Below, piece by piece: positions 1-5,456 of a stretch of DNA of 5,903 bases. Position numbers and translations under genes: made by a program. Numbering within the stretch: position 1 is the first letter of the stretch; each line of letters opens with the position of its first letter. Source of the stretch: an uncultured Chromatiaceae bacterium (lineage in GTDB: Bacteria > Pseudomonadota > Gammaproteobacteria > Enterobacterales > Alteromonadaceae); assembly GCA_946481195.1 (NCBI GenBank), contig CAMLNG010000248.1, positions 1 through 5,903 of the forward strand. The letters run 5' to 3'. The notes beneath the pieces are model-generated. The model was not told the origin of the DNA. It worked only from the letters and a program-made list of their open reading frames with translations, and ran no database searches.

Positions 1-1
1 C

Positions 2-340
2 GCGGCTTTGCAAATAAGCTTCCGGCCCCTGAAACGTTTGATTTTCGCCGATCACCACTTTGGGAATACCGTATAACAACACAGTACCACTGCACATATC
101 ACAAGGGGACAAGGTCGAATACAACACAGCACGGCGATAGTCAGCGGCTGTTAGCCGGCCGGCATTTTCCAGACAATCCATTTCCGCATGTAAAGTGCAG
201 CTGCCTTTTTGCACCCGTTGATTGTGGCCGCGCCCGACAATGACACCGTCGATGACCAGCACCGAGCCTATCGGAATACCGCCCTCAGCCAGGCCCAGCT
301 CGGCTTGTTCAATCGCCGCCTGCATAAATGGATCAGACAT
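2..340 (-). CDS. Cytosine deaminase, yeast Fcy1 type, C-terminus cut by window edge
   Basis: Predicted zinc hydrolase converting cytosine to uracil (pyrimidine salvage) in the cytoplasm. The 113 visible codons carry the deaminase signature: H51-A-E53 (zinc ligand and proton-shuttling Glu) and S78-P-C80-D-M-C83 (two zinc cysteines). GRGHN at 36-40 supplies the base-contacting Asn40, and Phe103 sits in GENQTF. From remembered yeast Fcy1 numbering, these match Asn51, His62, Glu64, Cys91, Cys94 and Phe114 with a constant offset of 11, so the alignment appears gap-free and about 35 C-terminal residues should lie outside the window. The ATG is preceded by AGGAA at good spacing. The LysR gene ends 56 bp upstream in the same direction with no clear terminator between, so co-transcription is possible. 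A guanine or other nucleobase deaminase of the same fold is the alternative; the Fcy1-like segments favour cytosine. Confidence 0.85.
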   Translation of the reverse strand, partial: MSDPFMQAAIEQAELGLAEGGIPIGSVLVIDGVIVGRGHNQRVQKGSCTLHAEMDCLENAGRLTAADYRRAVLYSTLSPCDMCSGTVLLYGIPKVVIGENQTFQGPEAYLQSR

Positions 341-396
341 TTTAGTTTCCTGCAGCATAGGGGGAAATATAAGCCTGTGCCGTCAATGGCTTGTCG

Positions 397-1305
397 TCAA
401 GGCTGCTGCAGCAAAGGCGTGATTAAATTCTGTAACCACTGGATTGCCCAGTGCAATCTTGGCGTCAGATGACGCCGGTGCGGGTATAACAACCAAACCG
501 GCATCGCCGGCTGAGGCAGCTCCGGCAACAACTCAACCAGTGTTCCGGCAGCAAAATGTGGCGCCAGCCCGAATCGCGGAGCCTGGATCAGCCCAAGCCC
601 CTGAATGCAGGCGATTTGATAACTCTCGGTATGATTGACGGTAACAGCACCGGGCAAAGCCACCAGATGCTGTATACCGTCCTGCAGATAGGCAAGCCCC
701 GGATCTGCAGCACCAAAATGCCGGACATAGTGGATTTGCTGATGCCCGGCCAACTCAGCCACTGAGGTGGGTGTCCGCGTTCGCTGCAGATACGCGGGAC
801 TGGCGGCGATGGCCAGAGGCGCTATCCCCAAGTGCTTTGCCACCAGCCCTTCACTGTCGATACTGCCGATACGCAGCACTAAATCAAAACCTTCGGCGAC
901 CAAATCCACCTTGCGATCAGTACAGCTGATATCCAGTTGCAGCTGTGGGTGTCCTGCTAATGCTGCAGGTAATGCCGGCAGGACTACTGAGCGGGCGATG
1001 CCTGTGGGCATATCGATACGCAACTTGCCACTGAGTTCGCCTCTTTGCGGCACAAACAGCTGGTTCAGCTCATCCAGTTCGGCCAGTAACTCGACACAAC
1101 GCGGATAAAACAACTGGCCATCACTGGTCAGCTGCACAGTCCGGGTGGTACGTGCCAGCAACCGGCTGCCGAGCTGGCTTTCCAACTGGCGCAGCAGGGT
1201 CGACACATAGGTATTGGACAAGCCGAGGCTCTCAGCCGCCCGATGAAAACTTTTCAGTTCAGCAATACGGGCAAAAACCCGATAGGCCAGCAGTTCGTCT
1301 TGCAT
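397..1305 (-). CDS. LysR-family transcriptional regulator
   Basis: A 302-residue cytoplasmic DNA-binding regulator of usual LysR length. The N-terminal winged helix-turn-helix spans about residues 5-62, with the family pattern SFHRAAESLGLSNTYVS followed by RQLESQLGSRLLARTTR. A linker helix (about 63-88) leads into the two-lobed effector-binding domain (about 91-295, starting GKLRIDMPTG). It looks closest to the subgroup containing DmlR, AaeR and CrgA; the effector cannot be deduced. The reading frame is open upstream to a TTG at 1320, but that TTG lies in a strong Shine-Dalgarno (TGAGGA) placed 8 nt before the ATG at 1305, so the ATG is the start. The gene diverges from the SDR gene, the classic arrangement for a LysR regulator and its target. 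It may also cover the downstream deaminase. Confidence 0.9.
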   Translation of the reverse strand: MQDELLAYRVFARIAELKSFHRAAESLGLSNTYVSTLLRQLESQLGSRLLARTTRTVQLTSDGQLFYPRCVELLAELDELNQLFVPQRGELSGKLRIDMPTGIARSVVLPALPAALAGHPQLQLDISCTDRKVDLVAEGFDLVLRIGSIDSEGLVAKHLGIAPLAIAASPAYLQRTRTPTSVAELAGHQQIHYVRHFGAADPGLAYLQDGIQHLVALPGAVTVNHTESYQIACIQGLGLIQAPRFGLAPHFAAGTLVELLPELPQPAMPVWLLYPHRRHLTPRLHWAIQWLQNLITPLLQQP

Positions 1306-1313
1306 GCTGATTA

Positions 1314-1319
1314 TCCTCA
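1314..1319 (-). promoter_or_regulatory. Shine-Dalgarno that fixes the LysR start
   Basis: TGAGGA on the minus strand lies 8 nt before the ATG at 1305. It overlaps the alternative in-frame TTG at 1320, which has no comparable site of its own and therefore is unlikely to be used. Confidence 0.7.
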
Positions 1320-1344
1320 ATTAGCGAACAGTTTAAGCATTTTT

Positions 1345-1373
1345 AGCATATTTATTGGCAATTTGCTTAGCAA
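1345..1373 (-). promoter_or_regulatory. Candidate sigma-70 promoter of the LysR gene
   Basis: Reading the minus strand, TTGCTA (1373-1368) resembles a -35 box and TATGCT (1350-1345) a -10 box, with a 17-bp spacer. Each matches 4 of 6 consensus bases. It lies inside the possible LysR operator at 1353-1375, which would fit autorepression. No equally good promoter was found for the divergent SDR gene, as is common for activator-dependent genes. Confidence 0.35.
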
Positions 1374-1375
1374 TA
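1353..1375. promoter_or_regulatory. Possible LysR-box: TATTG-N13-CAATA inverted repeat
   Basis: In the divergent LysR/SDR intergenic region, arms TATTG and CAATA flank 13 bp, and inside them AA and TT also pair symmetrically, giving 7 of 11 matched positions. It is AT-rich and interrupted, like typical LysR-protein sites, and overlaps the proposed LysR promoter. Assignment to this regulator is inferred from position. Confidence 0.4.
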
Positions 1376-1433
1376 CACTGCAGTGGTCGGTGGCAATTCA
1401 GCCAACCCTAATACCAACTTCGAGGAGCAACAG

Positions 1434-2192
1434 ATGAGCAATAAAATCGTATTAATCACCGGCGCAAGCCGTGGTCTGGGTAAAAATGGCGCGTTAAAAC
1501 TGGCACAGGCCGGCTTTGATTTGATTCTGACTTATCAACACAATGCGCTGGAAGCCGAGCAAGTGGCCGAACAAGCCCGGGAATTGGGCCAACGTGCTGT
1601 GGCACTACAACTGGATTTGGCGGCGCCGGATACGCTGCCCGACTTTATTCATCGCCTGAGCGACACGCTGCAAAGTCGCTGGAACGGCCGGACGCTTGAC
1701 GCGCTGATCCATAATGCCGGCATCGGCATCCATACACCTTTTGCTGAAACCAGCATGGCGCAGTTTGATCAGCTGCTAAATATCCATGTCAAAGGCCCCT
1801 ATTTCCTGACCCAGCAGCTTTTACCGCTACTGTCCGACAACGCCCGTATTCTGCAGCTGTCGACTGGCCTGACCCGCTTTGCCATCCCGGGTTACAGCGC
1901 TTATGCGATGATGAAAGGCGCGGTCGAAACTATGACTTTGTATCTGGCAAAAGAGCTGGCACCGCGTGGTATTCGGGTAAATGTGCTGGCGCCCGGCGCC
2001 ATCGAAACCGATTTTGGTGGCGGCGCAGTGCGGGACAATCAGGCAATTAATCAGTATCTGGCCAGTAACACTGCGCTTGGCCGTGTTGGGCAGCCGGATG
2101 ACATTGGCGCAGTGATGCGGTTGTTGTTAAGCGACGATGCCAGCTGGATCACAGCGCAAAGAATCGAAGCGTCCGGCGGTATGTTTCTCTAA
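1434..2192 (+). CDS. Short-chain dehydrogenase/reductase (SDR family oxidoreductase)
   Basis: A 252-residue classical SDR with a Rossmann fold, predicted to oxidise an alcohol or reduce a ketone using NAD(P)(H) in the cytoplasm. Visible motifs in order: cofactor loop TGASRGLG (9-16), Asp61 after beta-3 (LQLDL), HNAG (93-96), tetrad Asn116 (NIHVKG), Ser143 (LSTG), Tyr157 and Lys161 (YAMMK), PG at 188-189, and the closing EASGGMFL. Arg13 in the glycine loop and no acidic residue after beta-2 (LILTYQHN) suggest NADP(H) rather than NAD(H). The frame is open upstream to a GTG at 1383, but the ATG at 1434 is chosen because GAGGAG lies 6 nt before it and the SDR fold starts immediately after. The substrate is unknown. 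The divergent LysR gene is the likely regulator, and a hairpin follows the stop. Confidence 0.92.
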   Translation: MSNKIVLITGASRGLGKNGALKLAQAGFDLILTYQHNALEAEQVAEQARELGQRAVALQLDLAAPDTLPDFIHRLSDTLQSRWNGRTLDALIHNAGIGIHTPFAETSMAQFDQLLNIHVKGPYFLTQQLLPLLSDNARILQLSTGLTRFAIPGYSAYAMMKGAVETMTLYLAKELAPRGIRVNVLAPGAIETDFGGGAVRDNQAINQYLASNTALGRVGQPDDIGAVMRLLLSDDASWITAQRIEASGGMFL

Positions 2193-2200
2193 ATTGGGTT

Positions 2201-2230
2201 TTGCCCCAGGGCGGCGCGCTGGGGCAATCT
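2201..2230 (+). terminator. Hairpin terminator of the SDR gene
   Basis: A perfect 9-bp stem, TTGCCCCAG (2201-2209) and CTGGGGCAA (2219-2227), encloses a 9-nt GC-rich loop and starts 8 nt after the SDR stop. The T-tract after it is poor (TCTTCT), so termination may be incomplete or Rho-assisted. Confidence 0.6.
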
Positions 2231-2241
2231 TCTGACCACGA

Positions 2242-2315
2242 AAATTCGTCGCATTCACCCCCAAACACCTTTACAAGTAGTGTCAGATTTTTTTACTAAC
2301 TTAAATTCGTCGCAT
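2242..2315. repeat. Perfect 13-bp direct repeat upstream of the PEP-CTERM gene
   Basis: AAATTCGTCGCAT occurs at 2242-2254 and again at 2303-2315, 61 bp apart start to start. Both copies face the same way and lie upstream of a sigma-54 promoter, at about -143 and -82 from the inferred transcription start. That position suits binding sites for a sigma-54 enhancer-binding protein. A PrsR-like regulator is plausible, since PEP-CTERM systems often encode the PrsK/PrsR pair. The identity of the binder is inferred. Confidence 0.6.
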
Positions 2316-2340
2316 ATCAGAATTAATTAATATTGTTTGA

Positions 2341-2353
2341 TATCATAAACTTA
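2341..2353 (+). promoter_or_regulatory. Candidate IHF binding site
   Basis: TATCATAAACTTA matches the IHF consensus WATCAANNNNTTR at all specified positions but one. It sits in an AT-rich stretch between the upstream direct repeats and the -24/-12 promoter, where IHF commonly bends DNA at sigma-54 promoters. AT-rich DNA yields such matches by chance fairly often. Confidence 0.35.
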
Positions 2354-2359
2354 AAAAGT

Positions 2360-2375
2360 TGGCCTATCCTATGCA
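2360..2375 (+). promoter_or_regulatory. Sigma-54 (RpoN) -24/-12 promoter of the PEP-CTERM gene
   Basis: TGGCCTATCCTATGCA matches the RpoN consensus TGGCAYRNNNNTTGCW with the invariant GG (2361-2362) and GC (2373-2374) at exactly the required spacing; only two of the specified positions differ. Transcription would begin near 2385-2387, leaving a leader of about 30 nt with TGAGGT (2403-2408) 7 nt before the ATG. RpoN control of PEP-CTERM genes is established for other proteobacteria, which supports this assignment. Confidence 0.65.
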
Positions 2376-2415
2376 ATTCCTCTATCAGCAATGATGCAAA
2401 CTTGAGGTAGTACCA

Positions 2416-3054
2416 ATGAAAGCTAAAACTCTGTCGATCGCCGCTTTATTGTTCTCAGCTGTTTTTGCCAGCCAATCACAGGCCGCTTTGGTCTACAACG
2501 GTGGTGCGTCAAATTTGTCCGGCGGGTATTATGCCGATCAGGGTTATACCTATTTCGAAGCCGGCACCAACTTTATGCTCGACAGTGCAGCTACTGTGAA
2601 CAGCATCAAATGGTGGGGAGCCTATGACGGCAACCAAAACCAAACCGATAATTTCTTTCTGCGCTTTTATGCCGGTGGTGCCACCCCTGGCGCTTTGCTG
2701 TACAGCTTCAACTTAGGTGCCAGCAACAAAACGGCCACCGGTAATGTGATGCAAAACACGTGGAACGAATACAGCTATCAGTCTGCGTTCAGTGCAATTA
2801 ATCTGGCCGCCAACACCAGTTATTTCATCAGTTTGTCCAACCAAAACACCGGTACCGATACCTGGTTTTGGTCAAACAGCAATGGCCCAAGCAATAACGG
2901 GGCTTCTAACGGCGGTTCCTGGATCAATACCGGTGCTTCACTGGCCTTTGAACTCAGCAACGATGGCCCGACACAAGCAGTATCAGCCCCAGCCACGTTA
3001 GGCCTGTTTGGTCTGAGTTTACTGGCGCTGGGCCTGCGTCGCCGTCAGCGTTAA
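2416..3054 (+). CDS. PEP-CTERM sorting-domain protein, exported
   Basis: A 212-residue surface or matrix protein predicted to be exported by Sec and then processed by an exosortase. Residues 1-23 form a signal peptide (basic MKAK, hydrophobic core, likely cut after SQA). Residues 24-188 form a cysteine-free, Asn/Ser/Gly-rich region (23 Asn in the whole protein) with aromatic beta-strand patterns such as IKWWGAY and TSYFISLSNQ, resembling beta-sandwich domains seen in other PEP-CTERM proteins. The C-terminus is tripartite: VSAPATL (189-195), a hydrophobic helix (about 195-207) and the basic tail RRRQR (208-212). The motif has Ala where the classical form has Glu (VPEPATL), a variant common in marine gammaproteobacteria. 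Proteins of this class usually accompany exopolysaccharide and biofilm or floc formation; no exosortase is in the window. A sigma-54 promoter precedes it and a strong hairpin follows. The exact role is unknown. Confidence 0.9.
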   Translation: MKAKTLSIAALLFSAVFASQSQAALVYNGGASNLSGGYYADQGYTYFEAGTNFMLDSAATVNSIKWWGAYDGNQNQTDNFFLRFYAGGATPGALLYSFNLGASNKTATGNVMQNTWNEYSYQSAFSAINLAANTSYFISLSNQNTGTDTWFWSNSNGPSNNGASNGGSWINTGASLAFELSNDGPTQAVSAPATLGLFGLSLLALGLRRRQR

Positions 3055-5370
3055 TTCAGAATCTTCACTATGCTGCGGGCCTGTTTCAGGCCCGCTTTTT
3101 GCGTCCGTCAGCCCCACTTTTGCCCTGCGTTCATTAATCAGCAACAACAATTCAGCCGCTGCGGCTGCATCTGCTAAAGCACGGTGATGTTGTCTGAGTG
3201 CAATACCAAAATGAGCCGCCAGATTGCCGAGGCTATAAGAAGCCAAACCCGGAAAATAACGCCGGCTTTCCACCACTGTGCAGAGCATCGGTAATTGCAG
3301 CTGATAGCCGCAACGGGCAAATTCGGCGCGGATAAAACCATAGTCAAACCGTACATTGTGCGCGACAAAAATGCAGCCCTGTAGCTGTTGCCACAGCTCA
3401 GAGGCGATGTCACTGAATGCAGGAGCTGTTGCCACCATTTGATCGGTGATACCGGTCAGCCGGCTGATAAATGATGGAATGCGCCGCTGTGGGTTGATCA
3501 GTGTCGAATAACGCGCAATTTCGCGGCCATACTGCAGTTTGACCAGGCCAATTTCAGTGACTCTGTCGTTCCCGGCAGTACCGCCGGTGGTTTCCACGTC
3601 GATCACGGCATAAACCCGCGCCGGGTCCAGTACCCACTTTACCCGCTCCAGCGACACGCTAAAACCCAAATCGCGCAGACTGTGCAGCCGGCTTAACTGA
3701 TTGCGCCGCACACTGTCACCCGGTGCTTTGATTTCAATCAACCGCAACTCCTGCACTTCACTCGGGCTTCCATTGGAACGCCACAGCATTAAATCCGGAT
3801 AGCCACTGCTGTGCCGACGAAAATCCTGCGCCATTTTCCGCAGGACAACAGCCAGAGCGCCGGCCGGCGCTCCCCTTACTAAGGCCAACACAGGCTCAAT
3901 CAACTCCGGGTACCAGCTGAAAATTGCGTTCTGCTTCCCGAAGTGGCGGGTGCTTTGTGCCAGCAAATAACGACAGGCCGCAGCTTTGTCGCCTAGCAGC
4001 GCCAGCTGCGCTTCAATGGCGGCGCCGTGGCGCTGGTAAAACGCCGGTGTGGCCAAATCGCGTGGCCGACGCTCAAATTCGTTATGAATACTGCTGTCGG
4101 CCGCTTCAAATAGCTGCGGCCACAGCAATAAACCAAACAAGGCCAGCCACAGATTATTTTCCAGATGTTCAGCCTGATAGCCCTGCTGCCGGTAATACTG
4201 CAGTGCGCCCTGCTCCGGCGCATTGGCCCAGAGTTCGTCCAAGGCCAATACGGCAGCTTGCTGCAGCAAGTGCGTGGTGTCGGTGACCCGGCTTTGTTTC
4301 AGCACGCGGCGACTGAAATCCTGCGCCAGATAAAACTCTTCGTCACAACAGGGTTCGCTTTGCATTTGGGTAAGCAAAGCATCGAGTTCATCGCGCCAGC
4401 CAAGTTTGTGATAGAGCCGCATCAGCCGCTCGGAGGCCGGATAACCGCCGCCGGTCAGATACCAATCAATCGCCAGTTCCGGCTGATTTAAGCGTTCTGC
4501 CTGCCGGCCTAAGGCTTCGCAGAGTTTTTCCCGCGCGAGCACTGTGCGGTCATCCAATGGTTCGGGCCATTGCGCGGCATCTTGTTGCCATTGTTGCAGC
4601 TGTTCCAGTGTCAGCAAGCTGTTTTTCCGTGGTAACGCCTCACGAAGCTGCGCTTTTAACCGGGCATAGGCATAAGCCGCCTGCGCGGTGGAGGCATCGA
4701 GAAACCGCGCCAGATATAAAGGCTCACCGCTGTCGAACGATTTCCCTTCGACAACACTTTGCAGGGGGCTGGCACGCAAACCACCGGTCGCTACCACGCC
4801 TAAGTCCCGCAGCGTAAAGGCAGATAAATCCGTTTCAATCCGGCCAAAAAATAAAAACAGCAAATACTGCAGCGGCTCGGCCTGACGCAGCGCCAGCCAG
4901 TCACCGCTTAGTGCCAGCCATTGTGGCTGCAGTAAATCAGCATCGGTTGCGGCTTGCTGTAAAGTCGCTTTGTCGGCGGATTTTTTTGGTAATTGCGCCA
5001 ACAGCCCCTGCTCAAGGCCCACATGCAGTAAATCCATCAGCTGTTGTTTATTGGCTTTAAGCAGCCAGTTGGCGAGATCAGCATCTTGTTCAGGCCGCGC
5101 GGCAAAGCCGGTCTTTAACAAGTTTGCAGCTGCAGCAGGCTGGTCACTGATCTCACTGTATTGCAAATCCGCCAGCGCAAACACCGTCCCTTTGCGGCTA
5201 AGCATCCGCAGCCACAGCCGTTTTGCATCCGGCGACAAAGCGCGAAATTGCGCGATAAACTGCTGCTCCGCCGAACCCAGCAGGCCGGCGTATTGCGCTT
5301 CGATACGAGCCAGAAACTCAGCAAAATGCTGCAGATAATAATCAGGTGGTAACACAGCAGGTACGGCCAT
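3019..5370 (-). CDS. FAN1-like VRR-NUC nuclease fused to a DnaQ-like 3'-5' exonuclease
   Basis: A 783-residue predicted DNA-repair protein in two parts (numbering from the ATG at 5370). Residues 1-583 match bacterial FAN1, a structure-specific 5'-flap endonuclease and 5'-3' exonuclease for crosslink and stalled-fork repair. They include the LPPDYYLQHF start, a SAP-like helical segment (about 85-125), a TPR-like helical region (about 275-400), Glu404 in HLENNLWLALFGLLLW, the RPRDLATPAFYQRH block, and the VRR-NUC core with GYPD (Asp526), Glu546-I-Lys548 and Gln558. Residues about 588-750 form a complete DEDDh exonuclease: Asp591 and Glu593 (DVETTGG), Asp676 (AHNVRFDYGFI), His729 and Asp734 (HRALAD). 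Only a few residues separate the domains. Residues 751-783 look like an unstructured tail overlapping the neighbouring gene. A GTG at 5376 is an alternative start adding two residues. Canonical FAN1 ends at VRR-NUC, so the fusion is unusual. A LexA-like site lies upstream. Confidence 0.88.
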   Translation of the reverse strand: MAVPAVLPPDYYLQHFAEFLARIEAQYAGLLGSAEQQFIAQFRALSPDAKRLWLRMLSRKGTVFALADLQYSEISDQPAAAANLLKTGFAARPEQDADLANWLLKANKQQLMDLLHVGLEQGLLAQLPKKSADKATLQQAATDADLLQPQWLALSGDWLALRQAEPLQYLLFLFFGRIETDLSAFTLRDLGVVATGGLRASPLQSVVEGKSFDSGEPLYLARFLDASTAQAAYAYARLKAQLREALPRKNSLLTLEQLQQWQQDAAQWPEPLDDRTVLAREKLCEALGRQAERLNQPELAIDWYLTGGGYPASERLMRLYHKLGWRDELDALLTQMQSEPCCDEEFYLAQDFSRRVLKQSRVTDTTHLLQQAAVLALDELWANAPEQGALQYYRQQGYQAEHLENNLWLALFGLLLWPQLFEAADSSIHNEFERRPRDLATPAFYQRHGAAIEAQLALLGDKAAACRYLLAQSTRHFGKQNAIFSWYPELIEPVLALVRGAPAGALAVVLRKMAQDFRRHSSGYPDLMLWRSNGSPSEVQELRLIEIKAPGDSVRRNQLSRLHSLRDLGFSVSLERVKWVLDPARVYAVIDVETTGGTAGNDRVTEIGLVKLQYGREIARYSTLINPQRRIPSFISRLTGITDQMVATAPAFSDIASELWQQLQGCIFVAHNVRFDYGFIRAEFARCGYQLQLPMLCTVVESRRYFPGLASYSLGNLAAHFGIALRQHHRALADAAAAAELLLLINERRAKVGLTDAKSGPETGPQHSEDSELTLTATQAQRQ
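3075..3100 (+). terminator. Rho-independent terminator of the PEP-CTERM gene
   Basis: A perfect 9-bp GC-rich stem, GCGGGCCTG (3075-3083) and CAGGCCCGC (3087-3095), has a TTT loop and is followed by five T (3096-3100), starting 20 nt after the stop codon. It works for plus-strand transcripts only, because no T-run follows on the other strand. It lies inside the 3' coding end of the convergent nuclease gene, encoding about residues 757-766 of that protein. Confidence 0.9.
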
Positions 5371-5417
5371 CAGCACATCCAGCTCAGTTGACTTTGGCTT
5401 TACTGTAGCAAATTAAC

Positions 5418-5437
5418 CACTGGATAAACAAACAGCA
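5418..5437 (-). promoter_or_regulatory. Candidate LexA (SOS) box upstream of the FAN1-exonuclease gene
   Basis: On the minus strand CTGTTTGTTTATCCAG (5435-5420) has the CTG-N10-CAG architecture of gammaproteobacterial LexA boxes, with CTGT intact and CCAG replacing ACAG. Over 20 bp it agrees with the E. coli consensus at 14 positions. Its inner edge is about 50 bp before the start codon. A weak promoter (TTGTTT at 5431-5426, an 18-bp spacer, TACAGT at 5407-5402) would have its -35 box inside the site, as expected for repression. The gene's DNA-repair role makes SOS control plausible; binding is inferred. Confidence 0.45.
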
Positions 5438-5456
5438 TTTCAGCAATCACTGACTT

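Noticed and set aside
366..400. A separate sigma-70 promoter for the deaminase (TTGACG twice, TATATT) in and just before the LysR-deaminase gap.
   Set aside because: Neither TTGACG copy has acceptable spacing to TATATT (9 or 23 bp), so a promoter cannot be supported.
767..1108. A 113-codon plus-strand open frame opposite the LysR gene.
   Set aside because: The opposite strand encodes a clear LysR effector domain; this frame has no family resemblance or ribosome-binding site.
1383..1433. N-terminal extension of the SDR from a GTG at 1383.
   Set aside because: No Shine-Dalgarno precedes the GTG, the extra residues do not belong to the SDR fold, and GAGGAG is placed correctly for the ATG at 1434.
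2391..2405. A four-codon open frame (ATG ATG CAA ACT TGA) in the PEP-CTERM leader, ending at the Shine-Dalgarno.
   Set aside because: No ribosome-binding site precedes it and so short a frame arises easily by chance; nothing suggests a leader peptide.
4970..5338. A 122-codon plus-strand open frame opposite the FAN1 region, and similar frames at 3924-4286 and 4165-4491.
   Set aside because: They lie antisense to a well-supported conserved protein, have no recognisable domain and show low-complexity Ser/Arg/Ala composition typical of shadow frames.
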